Below, piece after piece: positions 34,582-44,316 of a DNA stretch of 53,388 bases. The notes under the pieces were generated by a model, which ran no database searches, was not told the origin of the DNA, and worked only from the letters and a program-made list of their open reading frames with translations. The stretch is from an uncultured Flavobacteriaceae bacterium (GTDB taxonomy: Bacteria; Bacteroidota; Bacteroidia; Flavobacteriales; Flavobacteriaceae), in assembly GCA_938020445.1 (NCBI GenBank), contig CALIIC010000112.1, forward strand, positions 1 through 53,388, read 5' to 3'. Position numbers and translations under genes: made by a program. The stretch's first letter is position 1. The number at the start of each line of letters is the position of its first letter.

Positions 34582-36123
34582 ATGAAGGAGCACTACGATG
34601 TGGTGATTGTTGGTAGCGGAATGGGCGGCCTCGTGGCGGCCAATATTTTGGCCCGTGAGGGAAAGACGGTGTGTGTACTTGAAAAAAACAATCAATACGG
34701 GGGCAACCTGCAGACTTTTGTTCGGGAAAAGACCATTTTCGACACGGGGGTGCACTATTTGGGCGGACTCTCTGAAGGGCAAAACCTCTATCGGTACTTT
34801 GACTATTTAGGTATTCTAGAAGGCTTGGAGTTTAAGCAACTAGACGTCGAAGGTTTCGACATCGTTACCTTTGACGATGACCCGGAAGAATACCCGCATG
34901 CCCAAGGCTATACCAATTTTGAAAACAGCCTTATTAGACAATTTCCGGAGGAAGAAACCGCGATTCGAACCTACACGGCCAAACTTCGCGATACCTGTGA
35001 AAAATTTCCACTTTACAATTTAAAATTAGGGAAACCGTATTATGAAGATTCGGATATGTTCGAGTCTCCCGCCAAACCCTATATTGATTCTTTGACCAAG
35101 AATGAAAAACTGCGGGCGGTTCTAGCGGGTTCGAACCTATTATATGCCGGCGATGCCGAGAAGAGTCCGTTTTATGTGCATGCCCTTTCGGTGAACTCGT
35201 ATATTGAAAGTGCGTACCGTTGTGCCGATGGAGGAAGTCAGATTACCAAACGCCTCATTCGAAAATTAAAGGAACATGGCGGTGATGCCTTTAAACATCA
35301 AGAGGTGGTTACTTTTGAAGTAATGGATAAAAAAGTAGTTTCGGTCACCACCAAAACGGGCGCCGTGATTAAAGGAGACCTTTTCATATCGAACATTGAA
35401 CCAAAAACCACTGTAAAATTGGTTGGTCCGGAGCATTTTCGAAAATCATACGGGCGGCGTATCGAGCAAATAGAAAGTACCATTTCAGCTTTTAGCATCC
35501 ATATCGTCTTAAAGCCCAAAACCTTCCCTTACCTAAATAAAAATTATTACCATTTCAAGAATTACAATGCGGTTTGGAACGGGCACCAGTACACCCAGGA
35601 AAGTTGGCCAGAAACGTATATGGTAAGTATGGGCGTGCGCAAAAAACAAGATGAATGGGGCGACCAGTTAACGGCCATCAGCTATATGCGATATGAAGAG
35701 GTCGCACCATGGGAAGACACTTTCAATACCGTTGCCAATAAGAACAGTCGTGGTGAGACCTACGAAGAGTTCAAGAATAACAAGACCGAGATTTTTATAC
35801 AAGAATTGGAGAAAAAATTTCCGAACATTCGAGAATGCATACAATCGATCCATACTTCTACTCCACTATCGTATCGCGATTATATTGGTTGCAACAGGGG
35901 ATCCATGTATGGGTACGTGAAAGATGTGAACAATCCTTTGAAATCATTTATATCGCCCCGAACACGCATTCCAAATCTATTTTTCACGGGGCAGAGCCTC
36001 AATATGCACGGAATCTTAGGCGTCACTATTAGTGGGGTACTTACGTGTTCTGAAATTCTGGGAGGAGAATATCTGTTGACCAAGATTACAGGAGAAGACA
36101 GCAAAGTACAGACTACAGGCTAG
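34582..36123 (+). CDS. FAD-dependent oxidoreductase, phytoene desaturase/CrtI-like
   Basis: A 513-residue flavoprotein with dinucleotide motif VGSGMGG at the N-terminus (around residue 11), then LEKNNQYGGNLQTF and, near the C-terminus, LFFTGQSLNMHGILGVTISG, which is the usual FAD-binding end of the CrtI/retinol-saturase family. Members desaturate, isomerise or saturate polyenes. In this context it could modify the aryl polyene or oxidise the cyclohexanedione made by DarA/DarB to the aromatic resorcinol. Neither can be decided from sequence. No carotenoid genes are nearby. Confidence 0.87.
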   Translation: MKEHYDVVIVGSGMGGLVAANILAREGKTVCVLEKNNQYGGNLQTFVREKTIFDTGVHYLGGLSEGQNLYRYFDYLGILEGLEFKQLDVEGFDIVTFDDDPEEYPHAQGYTNFENSLIRQFPEEETAIRTYTAKLRDTCEKFPLYNLKLGKPYYEDSDMFESPAKPYIDSLTKNEKLRAVLAGSNLLYAGDAEKSPFYVHALSVNSYIESAYRCADGGSQITKRLIRKLKEHGGDAFKHQEVVTFEVMDKKVVSVTTKTGAVIKGDLFISNIEPKTTVKLVGPEHFRKSYGRRIEQIESTISAFSIHIVLKPKTFPYLNKNYYHFKNYNAVWNGHQYTQESWPETYMVSMGVRKKQDEWGDQLTAISYMRYEEVAPWEDTFNTVANKNSRGETYEEFKNNKTEIFIQELEKKFPNIRECIQSIHTSTPLSYRDYIGCNRGSMYGYVKDVNNPLKSFISPRTRIPNLFFTGQSLNMHGILGVTISGVLTCSEILGGEYLLTKITGEDSKVQTTG

Positions 36124-36172
36124 ATTAATTTTTTGGGCTTAGCCTGTGCTCAATATTTGAACGAAAGCAATA

Positions 36173-37042
36173 ATGGGACAATTTAAAACCACCCCCGTAC
36201 CTCGGGTAGCGAACATTTCGAAAAAAGACTTTGTAGAAAATTTCTACAAACCTCAGCTGCCCGTATTAATTACAGGACTTACCAAAGATTGGCCCGCCTT
36301 TGAAAAATGGAAACTAAGCTACGTACAAGACCGGGCAGGCGACCAGATCGTACCCTTGTACAATAACGAACCCGCCAAGGACAAAGAAAGTGTCTACGCT
36401 CCTGTAAAGGAGATGAAACTCTATGACTATATCGAGCTTTTAAAGACCAAACCTACCGATCTACGTATTTTCTTTTACAATATTTTAAAAGAAATGCCAG
36501 AATTGCTCAAAGACTTTGAGTATCCGGATATTGGTCTTAAATTTTTTAAGCAACTGCCGGCCCTCTTTTTCGGAGGGGGAGAAAGCAAGGTATTTATGCA
36601 TTATGATATTGACCTACCCGATAGCATGCACTTTCATTTTGACGGGGATAAGGTGGTAAACCTCTTTTCACCCGCGCAAACCAAATATCTTTACAGAGTA
36701 CCGTTCTCGATCCACAACATCGAATCGATCGACATGGACAATCCTGATTTCGACAAATATCCTGCACTCCAATATGCCGAAGGGATACGGGCGGAGATGA
36801 AACATGGCGATGCACTCTATATGCCTAGCGGGTATTGGCACTCCATTCGATATTTAAACGGTGGTTTTTCAATGACGTTGCGGGCACTTCCCAGAAAACC
36901 TGGCCGCTTCGCCAATATGTTGTACAATGTATTGATCATGCGAAACTTTGATAATTTTACACGCAAGTATTGGGGTCAAAAATGGTTGGATTACAAGGAA
37001 GAATTGGCCATTAAACGTACAGAACGGAATGTAACCCCTTAG
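36173..37042 (+). CDS. Cupin-like (JmjC/FIH-type) Fe(II)/2OG oxygenase-like protein
   Basis: A 289-residue protein of the Cupin_8 family. The metal triad is visible as HYD (His143, Asp145) and a distal His223 in SGYWHSIRYL. A TKDWPAFEKW segment near the N-terminus is typical. Known members hydroxylate proteins or small molecules with 2-oxoglutarate and oxygen. It begins 49 bp after the CrtI-like gene and ends 18 bp before the C45-type hydrolase, so it likely belongs to the same transcript. Hydroxylation of the pigment is a guess. Confidence 0.86.
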   Translation: MGQFKTTPVPRVANISKKDFVENFYKPQLPVLITGLTKDWPAFEKWKLSYVQDRAGDQIVPLYNNEPAKDKESVYAPVKEMKLYDYIELLKTKPTDLRIFFYNILKEMPELLKDFEYPDIGLKFFKQLPALFFGGGESKVFMHYDIDLPDSMHFHFDGDKVVNLFSPAQTKYLYRVPFSIHNIESIDMDNPDFDKYPALQYAEGIRAEMKHGDALYMPSGYWHSIRYLNGGFSMTLRALPRKPGRFANMLYNVLIMRNFDNFTRKYWGQKWLDYKEELAIKRTERNVTP

Positions 37043-37060
37043 ACAAGCACCGGTAGATTC

Positions 37061-38740
37061 ATGTGGAATAGTTCCTTCATAAAAAAGTATTTCTTGGCCA
37101 TCTTGGTGGCGAATCTGCTCACGAGCTGTGGAGTAAAAAAATCGCTTCAAGACCTACCGGATATAAGTAGCTACAAAACAGAAATTCAAGCTCGAAACCA
37201 ACTTTCGGATTCAACCTTTATCTTGGGCAATGACTTTCTTACCAAGAACAAACAAGGTATCTGGGAACTCTATGTGAGTGGAAATCCTTTGGAAATAGGC
37301 CTAAAAACAGGAAGTCTCACCCAAGAGCTTTTTAATTTTCAAGAAGCCACCTTCATCGATAAAATCAATGAATTGGTTCCTTCAGAAGGGAAGCAAAAAT
37401 TACTTAAAAAGTTTTTGGCATGGTACAATCGAAAAATGTATCTAAACATTCCCGAACAATACAAGACCGAGATTTACGGCATTTCCCAATATGCTTCCAA
37501 AAACTACGACTACATCGCAGCACCCTACCCGAGAGTTCTTTATTTTCATGGAGCACATGACATAGGGCATGCCCTGCAAGACTTAGCGCTGGTCGGCTGT
37601 TCCTCATTTGCCGCCTGGGGCGACCAAACGGCAGATGGCAAATTGCTCATTGGTCGAAATTTTGATTTTTATGCGGGTGACGACTTTGCAAAGAACAAAA
37701 TCATTGCCTTTGTTTCACCAAGTAAAGGACACAAGTTCATGTCGGTTACCTGGGGCGGATTTATAGGGGTGCTCTCGGGAATGAACGACCAAGGGCTTAC
37801 GGTGACCATCAACGCAGGGAAATCATCCATTCCCCTTGTGGCAAAGACGCCTATATCGATCGTAACACGTGAAATATTACAGTATGCGTCCACGATTGAG
37901 GAAGCGATCGCGATTGCCAAAAAAAGACAGGTGTTTGTATCCGAATCTATCTTTATTGGAAGCGCTAAGGATAAAAAAGCCGCTATTATTGAAGTATCAC
38001 CTAAGAAATTCGGGGTGTATGAGGTAGAAAATTCAAATCAGCTCATTTGTTCCAACCACTTTCAAAGTGCCACATATGCCGACGACAAGGACAATCAAAA
38101 ACATATTTTGGAAAGTCATTCGCAATACCGATACGAACGTATGGAAGAATTATTGGGGGAGCAAACTAAAATGACGCCTGAATTGGCGGTTGATTTGCTC
38201 CGAGATCGCGAAGGTCTTGATGAGAAGGCTATCGGTTATGGAAATGAAAAGGCCCTGAACCAATTGATGGCGCACCATGGGATTGTTTTTCAACCCGAAG
38301 ATCTTTTGGTTTGGGTGTCTAGCAACCCCTATCAATTAGGAACCTTCGTGGCCTATGATTTGAAAGAAATTTTCAAGACAGGAAATACGAACCCCCAAGC
38401 CCTATCGGTTTCGTCTAAAGCCTTGAATATTGCAAAAGACCCCTTTTTGGAAACTGTAACATACCAAAACTACGAGCGTTATCGCATCTTATCACGACAG
38501 CTAACGAAAGCCATCGCCTCCAAAACCGACTTGGAACCAACACTGCTCAATGAGTTTCGAAAAAGTAATCCCGAGTTTTGGGAAGTACATTACCTGATTG
38601 GCCGCTACAATTATGACAAAGGATACCATAGGGTCGCCTTGAACAACTTTCTTACGGCAGCAACAAAAGAAATCACCACCGTTCCAGATCGAGAACGGGT
38701 AGAACGCTATATTCGCAAATTAAAAAGACGATTCCCTTGA
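37061..38740 (+). CDS. C45-type Ntn hydrolase lipoprotein (acyl-transferase/amidase family)
   Basis: A 559-residue lipoprotein with signal ending LLTSCGVKK (lipidated Cys near residue 25). The Ntn-hydrolase core starts at Gly179-Cys180 in VGCSSFAAWGD; Cys180 would become the N-terminal nucleophile after self-cleavage, as in acyl-CoA:6-APA acyltransferase. GRNFDFYAGDD follows, as in choloylglycine-hydrolase relatives. A helical, TPR-like tail completes the protein. Family members make or break amides, sometimes esters. Its last codon overlaps the ligase start by 4 bp. Possibly involved in final acyl transfer at the membrane; unproven. Confidence 0.84.
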   Translation: MWNSSFIKKYFLAILVANLLTSCGVKKSLQDLPDISSYKTEIQARNQLSDSTFILGNDFLTKNKQGIWELYVSGNPLEIGLKTGSLTQELFNFQEATFIDKINELVPSEGKQKLLKKFLAWYNRKMYLNIPEQYKTEIYGISQYASKNYDYIAAPYPRVLYFHGAHDIGHALQDLALVGCSSFAAWGDQTADGKLLIGRNFDFYAGDDFAKNKIIAFVSPSKGHKFMSVTWGGFIGVLSGMNDQGLTVTINAGKSSIPLVAKTPISIVTREILQYASTIEEAIAIAKKRQVFVSESIFIGSAKDKKAAIIEVSPKKFGVYEVENSNQLICSNHFQSATYADDKDNQKHILESHSQYRYERMEELLGEQTKMTPELAVDLLRDREGLDEKAIGYGNEKALNQLMAHHGIVFQPEDLLVWVSSNPYQLGTFVAYDLKEIFKTGNTNPQALSVSSKALNIAKDPFLETVTYQNYERYRILSRQLTKAIASKTDLEPTLLNEFRKSNPEFWEVHYLIGRYNYDKGYHRVALNNFLTAATKEITTVPDRERVERYIRKLKRRFP

Positions 38741-40029
38741 GTATTCCTACCATAGAACAAGCATCCGCAGCCGAAATACAGGCCTTTCAAGAAACCAAGT
38801 TGAAGGCCTTGTTAGCATACGTCAATCAACACTCCCCTTATTACAGAAGGCTTTTTAAACAACATAAAATAACGATCGATTCCGTTTCATCACTGGCGGA
38901 TCTGTCACGGATCCCTACGACCTCTAAAGATCAGTTACAGCAATACAATGATGAATTTCTATGTGTGCCAAAAAACAAAATCATTGATTTTGTGACTACT
39001 TCAGGCACCTTGGGAGAACCGGTAACCATTGGCCTTACCGATAAAGATTTAGACCGCCTGGCATACAACGAGGCAATATCTTTTGCTTGCGCCGGCATAG
39101 GAGAAGATGATATTTTACAACTTACCACCACCATGGACCGCCGATTCATGGCAGGTTTGGCCTATTTTTTGGGCGTACGCAAACTTGGGGCCGGTATTAT
39201 CCGCGTAGGGGCCGGTATTCCCGAGCTACAATGGGATACGATTCTAAAGTTCAACCCTACCTACCTGATCGTAGTACCCTCTTTTTTACTGAAGTTGATT
39301 CAATACGCCCAAGCAAAAGGTATTTCGTTACAAGACTCGGGAATCAAAGGAGCCATTTGTATTGGAGAGCCCTTGCGCAACCAGGATTTTTCTTTGAATG
39401 TACTTGGGCAAAAAATCAAAGCCCATTGGGATATCGAATTGTATTCTACCTACGCCTCTACCGAGATGAGTACTGCCTTTACGGAATGCAGCGAACAAGC
39501 GGGCGGCCACCACCATCCTGAATTGATTATTGTAGAAGTATTGGATGAAAACGAACAGCCCGTACCCAACGGAAGCGAGGGAGAACTGGTCATTACCACT
39601 CTAGGTGTTGAAGCCATGCCCTTGGTACGGTTTAAAACGGGCGATATGGTCGTGGCACATACAGCCCCTTGCGCTTGCGGCAGAAACAGTTTACGATTGG
39701 GTCCCGTACTGGGACGTAAAAAGCAAATGATCAAGTATAAGGGGACCACCCTGTACCCGCCCGCCATGCACAATGCATTGAACGATTTTAATGAAGTCAT
39801 CAGTTTTGTAATAGAAATCTATCAAAACGAGATCGGTACCGACGAAATTCAGATTAAAATCGCTGCACAAACACCCACAGATACCTTACTGGACCAAATA
39901 AAAGACCATTTTCGTTCAAAACTTCGGGTTACCCCTACCATTGTATTCAGTCCCCTTGCCGATATTGAGAAAATGCGTATGTCGAAACTAGGAAGAAAAC
40001 CCATCAGCGTAATAGACCATCGAAATTGA
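38737..40029 (+). CDS. PaaK-like adenylate-forming ligase, candidate 4-coumarate activator
   Basis: A 430-residue member of the phenylacetate-CoA ligase family with a TTG start that overlaps the upstream stop codon. The P-loop reads TTSGTLGEP, followed by YASTEMS (adenylate motif), FKTGDM, and a CACGR segment as in PaaK. The C-terminal domain holds LGRKKQMIKYKGTTLYPP. The enzyme would adenylate an aromatic acid and pass it to CoA or ACP. Because the cluster makes coumarate with its ammonia-lyase and I see no other ligase, this is the best candidate for starter activation. Confidence 0.85.
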   Translation: MSIPTIEQASAAEIQAFQETKLKALLAYVNQHSPYYRRLFKQHKITIDSVSSLADLSRIPTTSKDQLQQYNDEFLCVPKNKIIDFVTTSGTLGEPVTIGLTDKDLDRLAYNEAISFACAGIGEDDILQLTTTMDRRFMAGLAYFLGVRKLGAGIIRVGAGIPELQWDTILKFNPTYLIVVPSFLLKLIQYAQAKGISLQDSGIKGAICIGEPLRNQDFSLNVLGQKIKAHWDIELYSTYASTEMSTAFTECSEQAGGHHHPELIIVEVLDENEQPVPNGSEGELVITTLGVEAMPLVRFKTGDMVVAHTAPCACGRNSLRLGPVLGRKKQMIKYKGTTLYPPAMHNALNDFNEVISFVIEIYQNEIGTDEIQIKIAAQTPTDTLLDQIKDHFRSKLRVTPTIVFSPLADIEKMRMSKLGRKPISVIDHRN

Positions 40030-40033
40030 CCCA

Positions 40034-40765
40034 ATGAACATAGGAATCGCGCAAATAAAATCATTCAAAGGGGACATTGAAAAAAGTATGGCCCGTCATA
40101 TTGAATTGATTGAACGTGCGATCGATATGGGTGCCGATGCCCTCTTTTTTCCAGAACTTTCGATCACGGGCTATGAACCTGCATTAGCCCACGAGCTAGC
40201 CGTTGCGCCCGAAGATTCACGCTTTGTCTGTTTTCAAGAATTGAGTGATGCCCATCAAATCACCTTGGGCATTGGCGTGCCGACCATTGCGGCAGCTGGA
40301 ATTCATATCAGCATGCTCATTTTTCAGCCTAGACAAGCCAGGCAACTGTACTCCAAACGACATTTGCATGCCGATGAACTTCCCTATTTCATACCGGGTG
40401 AATCCCAACTTTTCATGATCATTGAAGATCAATGGATCGCCCCGGCCATTTGCTATGAATCTTTGTTGGAATCACATGCAATGGAATGTGCCAATGCAAA
40501 TACGACCATATACTTGGCCAGCGTTGCCAAAGACGAAAATGGCCTTATGAAAGCCCAACAGCATTTTCCCAAGATTGCAAAGAAGCACAATATGACCGTC
40601 TTGATGGCCAATGCCATTGGGCCCAGTGATACGTTCAATGCAATTGGAAGCTCTGCCATTTGGGACAATCAAGGGGACATGAAGGCACGGTTGAACGATA
40701 CTGAAGAAGGGATTCTTTTATACAATACCAGAACAGAAAAAACGAGCCTCGCACAACTACCTTAA
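40034..40765 (+). CDS. Carbon-nitrogen hydrolase (nitrilase superfamily)
   Basis: A 243-residue amidohydrolase with the nitrilase-superfamily triad: Glu41 in FFPELSITGY, Lys108 in YSKRHLHADE and Cys140 in PAICYESL. It is close to the predicted omega-amidase or N-carbamoyl-putrescine type, but the substrate is not resolvable. It starts 4 bp after the ligase, so it may end this operon. A 178-bp gap follows. Confidence 0.87.
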   Translation: MNIGIAQIKSFKGDIEKSMARHIELIERAIDMGADALFFPELSITGYEPALAHELAVAPEDSRFVCFQELSDAHQITLGIGVPTIAAAGIHISMLIFQPRQARQLYSKRHLHADELPYFIPGESQLFMIIEDQWIAPAICYESLLESHAMECANANTTIYLASVAKDENGLMKAQQHFPKIAKKHNMTVLMANAIGPSDTFNAIGSSAIWDNQGDMKARLNDTEEGILLYNTRTEKTSLAQLP

Positions 40766-40943
40766 CATGCATAAAAAAAATCAACTCCGTAACTTCCTTG
40801 GTTCGGTTTTGCGTTATCACCAGAAAAATAGGACGTAGCATGCTCCAAGTAGGACGGTGGTCATTTAAACCTTAAAAAGCATCCCTCATTTGGTTTTCTT
40901 AGCCGCTATTTATTTCATACTTTAAAGGCTAAATTCTCTAGCG

Positions 40944-42236
40944 ATGCGTTCACGTTTGTTTGTTGCCATTTTTTGTTTTGCAGGGAGCATGGTTCTTGCT
41001 CAAAAATCCAAACCACTGGTAAACGAAACCCGGCTCGAAAAACGCATTTTCGAATTGGCCAACTACGGTCTTCAAGCAAATGGCGAAACCGAACGGGTCG
41101 CCTTTAGTGATGCAGATATTGAAGCCCGAAAATGGGTAATGAATACCATGGTGAACCTTGGGCTTGAAACCTACATTGACTTTGCCGGTAACATCATTGG
41201 TCTTCGAAAAGGTAAAAAAGCCGATTTAAAGCCGATCTCCTTCGGGTCGCACATAGACCGTGTTCCGAACGGTGGAAATTATGATGGCTGCGTGGGATCC
41301 ATGGCCGCCCTAGAGGTCATACAAACATTGAACGAACATAACATCCAAACCAAACACCCTTTGGAAGTAATCATCTTTTCGAACGAAGAAGGGGGTGTCA
41401 TGGGGAGCCGCGCCATGAGCGGGCATTTAAGCCAAAAAGCTTTTTCGGTAGTAAACAGTACCGGTTATTCCATGGGGGAAGGTATTGTGCGATTGGGAGG
41501 GGATACCACTCGAATTGCAGCTGTAAAGCGCGAAAAAGGGGCAATGGCCGCCTTTTTGGAGCTGCATATAGAACAAGGCGGTATTTTGGAACAAAAGGGA
41601 CTCGATATCGGAGTTGTTGAGGGTATTGTGGGTCTCAAATGGTGGGATGTGGAATTCAAGGGTTTTGCCAATCACGCTGGTACCACTCCCATGAACGCAC
41701 GCCAAGATGCCTTATTGGCCGCTGCACAGTTTATCATTGCCGTAAACGAGATTACAAATAGCTTTGAAGGCAGTCAAGTAGGTACCGTAGGTCGGATCAA
41801 GGCCGAGCCCGGAGCTCCGAATGTGATTCCTGGAAAAGTTACGACGAGCCTTGAAATTCGAGATCTTTCTTCTGAAGTAATTGAGAAGGTATTCCAGGCA
41901 ATCAAGACCAGGGCATCTGAAATTGCGGAGGCGACGAATGTTACGATAGAATTTATTCCGTTGGATACGACAGCGGCTCCCGCTCTGACAGATGTTACCA
42001 TTCAACAACACATCAAAAAATCGGCTGAAAAACTAGGGCTTTCGACCCATAAAATGCCCAGTGGCGCAGGGCATGATGCTCAAGATATTGCGTCTATCGC
42101 GCCTACCGGAATGATTTTCGTTCCCAGCAAAGACGGTATCAGCCACTCCCCCAAAGAATTCACCTCCCCCGCAGCTATGGCCAATGGTGCCAATGTATTG
42201 TTACAGACCCTATTGGTCTTAGATAAAAAACTGTAA
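40944..42236 (+). CDS. Secreted M20-family amidohydrolase (allantoate/N-carbamoylase type)
   Basis: A 430-residue metalloenzyme with signal peptide ending VLAQ (residue 20). Metal ligands appear in GSHIDRVPNGG, NYDGCVGSMAAL, SNEEGGVMGS and ELHIEQGG, and the final His in SGAGHDAQDIAS. This is the AtzC-like branch including allantoate amidohydrolase, N-carbamoyl-L-amino-acid hydrolase and beta-ureidopropionase. Periplasmic location is unusual for those housekeeping enzymes. It is separated from the pigment block by 178 bp and followed by a SRPBCC gene after 10 bp. Confidence 0.9.
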   Translation: MRSRLFVAIFCFAGSMVLAQKSKPLVNETRLEKRIFELANYGLQANGETERVAFSDADIEARKWVMNTMVNLGLETYIDFAGNIIGLRKGKKADLKPISFGSHIDRVPNGGNYDGCVGSMAALEVIQTLNEHNIQTKHPLEVIIFSNEEGGVMGSRAMSGHLSQKAFSVVNSTGYSMGEGIVRLGGDTTRIAAVKREKGAMAAFLELHIEQGGILEQKGLDIGVVEGIVGLKWWDVEFKGFANHAGTTPMNARQDALLAAAQFIIAVNEITNSFEGSQVGTVGRIKAEPGAPNVIPGKVTTSLEIRDLSSEVIEKVFQAIKTRASEIAEATNVTIEFIPLDTTAAPALTDVTIQQHIKKSAEKLGLSTHKMPSGAGHDAQDIASIAPTGMIFVPSKDGISHSPKEFTSPAAMANGANVLLQTLLVLDKKL

Positions 42237-42246
42237 TCGCACGAAG

Positions 42247-42687
42247 ATGGAAAAACCAATTCCTGTTCAGGTCGAACACTTGTTCGACACAGATACGAGC
42301 ACTTTATGGGCAGCACTGACCGAAGTACGACAAATGCGGCAATGGTACTTTGACGCCATCCCCGATTTTAGCCCCCACCTAGGTTTCAAAACCCGGTTCA
42401 ACGTACAGTCGGGCGGACGCGATTTTCCACATGTTTGGAAAGTGACCGAAGTCATTCCCCTTCAAAAAATAAGCTATGACTGGGAAGTAACCGGTTATGA
42501 GATCGATTCCTTTGTGACCTTTGAACTGGCGGAAAAAGCATCAAAAACAAGTTTAACCCTCAACTGCTACGGTATCGAAAGTTATCCGGACAACATTCCC
42601 GAGTTCACAAGGGAAAGCTGTCATGCCGGGTGGACGTATTTCATCAAAGAAAGCCTACCCAACTATATCAATTCATTACCCCACTAA
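42247..42687 (+). CDS. SRPBCC (AHSA1-like) domain protein
   Basis: A 146-residue START-like protein: an N-terminal strand ending in FDTDTSTLWAALTE, a WYFD segment, then DFSPHLGFKTRF and HVWKVTEVIP, the usual AHSA1 order. The fold binds hydrophobic ligands or, in AHSA1, helps Hsp90. No signal peptide, so cytosolic. It lies 10 bp after the M20 gene and 63 bp before a peptidase gene. Confidence 0.85.
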   Translation: MEKPIPVQVEHLFDTDTSTLWAALTEVRQMRQWYFDAIPDFSPHLGFKTRFNVQSGGRDFPHVWKVTEVIPLQKISYDWEVTGYEIDSFVTFELAEKASKTSLTLNCYGIESYPDNIPEFTRESCHAGWTYFIKESLPNYINSLPH

Positions 42688-42750
42688 ACCATTCAACCAG
42701 TACTGCTACCAATGACTGTTAAATTAAACAACCGTATCTAAATAGAACCA

Positions 42751-44304
42751 ATGAAAAAACCACTACTTCTCGGATTCTTACTATTATTCATAAGCAGTAC
42801 AATTGGCTGTGCGCAGACGACCGATGATATTGTGCTTCAAATACAAAAGGAAGCGAATGACAACTCACAATTGGAGCAACTGGCCTATGAGCTAATGGAT
42901 GTTATCGGCCCTAGATTGGTAGGGACGCCTCAAATGAAAAACGCCCATGATTGGGCAGTGGCCACTTATGCAAAATGGGGCATTGAGGCAACAAACGAAA
43001 CATGGGGCCAATGGCGCGGCTGGGAACGGGGCATTACCCATGTTGATATGGTCTCTCCACGGGTGGTTTCCCTAAGCGGAATCCAGCTTGCTTGGAGCCC
43101 TGGCACCTCCAAAAAAGGGATTACCGCCAGTCTTATTCAATTACCAACAGTTTCCGACTCATTGGCCTTCGTAAAATGGCTGCCAAAAGTAAAAGGGAAG
43201 TTTGTACTTGTTTCGATGCACCAACCAACTGGCAGGCCCGATTCTAATTGGGAAGAATTCGCTACCGAAGAATCCTTTGAAAAAATGAAGACCGAACGCG
43301 AAACGCAACGAAAAGCTTGGCGAGAGAATCTAAAAAATACGGGCTATACAAGTCGAAATATCAATAAGGCATTGGAAGATGCAGGAGCGGTAGGCATTAT
43401 TCAATCCCGTTGGTCAAGAGGGTTTGGCGCCAATAAGATTTTCAGTGCAGGAACCAAAAAAGTACCTGCAATAGATCTCTCTTTGGAAGACTACGGTATG
43501 TTATACCGAATGGTATCAAAAGGGGCAAGTCCCGTTATAAAGGTTGTTGCCGAATCAAAAGAATTGGGAACAGTGCCTACTTTCAATACCATTGCTACCA
43601 TACCCGGAAAGGAATTACCCAATGAATATGTTGTGCTTTCGGCCCATTTTGATTCATGGGATGGTGCCACTGGTGCCACGGATAATGGCACCGGCACCAT
43701 TACAATGTTAGAGGCTGCCCGTATTTTGAAAAAAGTATACCCCAACCCGAAGCGAACCATTGTAATAGGTCATTGGGGCAGTGAGGAACAAGGTTTGAAC
43801 GGCTCCCGAGCCTATGTCGAGGACCATCCCGAAGTCGTGGAAGGGCTACAGGCACTCTTCAATCAAGACAACGGCACTGGAAGAGTGGTACGCCTCTCAG
43901 GGCAGGGTTTTTTGAATGCATACAACTATTTAGGGCGTTGGCTTGAAGCGGTTCCCAAAGACATTAGCAAGCATATTGAAACGACCTTTCCCGGGAATCC
44001 CGCAGGTGGCGGTTCTGACTACGCCTCTTTTGTTGCCAAAGGCGCTCCTGCATTCTCATTGAGTTCTTTGAGCTGGAGCTATTGGGACTACACCTGGCAC
44101 ACCAATCTAGACACCTACGACAAAATTGTTTTTGACGATGTGCGCAACAACGCCATCTTAACGGCCATCTTGGCCTATATGGCCAGTGAAGATCCCGAAC
44201 GAACCTCGAGGGAAAAATCGGTTTTAGGCATCAATCCTAGATCCGGTAAAAAAGGGGTATGGCCTGAAGCTAGGAGTCCCAACCGCGATGGAGGTAAAAA
44301 CTAA
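42751..44304 (+). CDS. M28-family peptidase lipoprotein (carboxypeptidase Q-like)
   Basis: A 517-residue zinc peptidase with a lipoprotein signal ending TIGCAQ (Cys near residue 20). Metal-binding segments are SAHFDSWDGATGATDNGTG (His299), WGSEEQGLNGS with the catalytic Glu pair, NQDNGTG and WHTNLDTYDKI. An inserted PA-like domain lies between about residues 115 and 270, as in carboxypeptidase Q. It probably cleaves peptides at the cell surface. Rieske gene follows after 12 bp. Confidence 0.9.
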   Translation: MKKPLLLGFLLLFISSTIGCAQTTDDIVLQIQKEANDNSQLEQLAYELMDVIGPRLVGTPQMKNAHDWAVATYAKWGIEATNETWGQWRGWERGITHVDMVSPRVVSLSGIQLAWSPGTSKKGITASLIQLPTVSDSLAFVKWLPKVKGKFVLVSMHQPTGRPDSNWEEFATEESFEKMKTERETQRKAWRENLKNTGYTSRNINKALEDAGAVGIIQSRWSRGFGANKIFSAGTKKVPAIDLSLEDYGMLYRMVSKGASPVIKVVAESKELGTVPTFNTIATIPGKELPNEYVVLSAHFDSWDGATGATDNGTGTITMLEAARILKKVYPNPKRTIVIGHWGSEEQGLNGSRAYVEDHPEVVEGLQALFNQDNGTGRVVRLSGQGFLNAYNYLGRWLEAVPKDISKHIETTFPGNPAGGGSDYASFVAKGAPAFSLSSLSWSYWDYTWHTNLDTYDKIVFDDVRNNAILTAILAYMASEDPERTSREKSVLGINPRSGKKGVWPEARSPNRDGGKN

Positions 44305-44316
44305 AATAGTGCGTGA

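Noticed and set aside
40766-40943. Promoter in the gap before the M20 gene
   Set aside because: TTTG at 40889-40892 with TATTTATT downstream matches only six of eight -7 positions; too weak to list.
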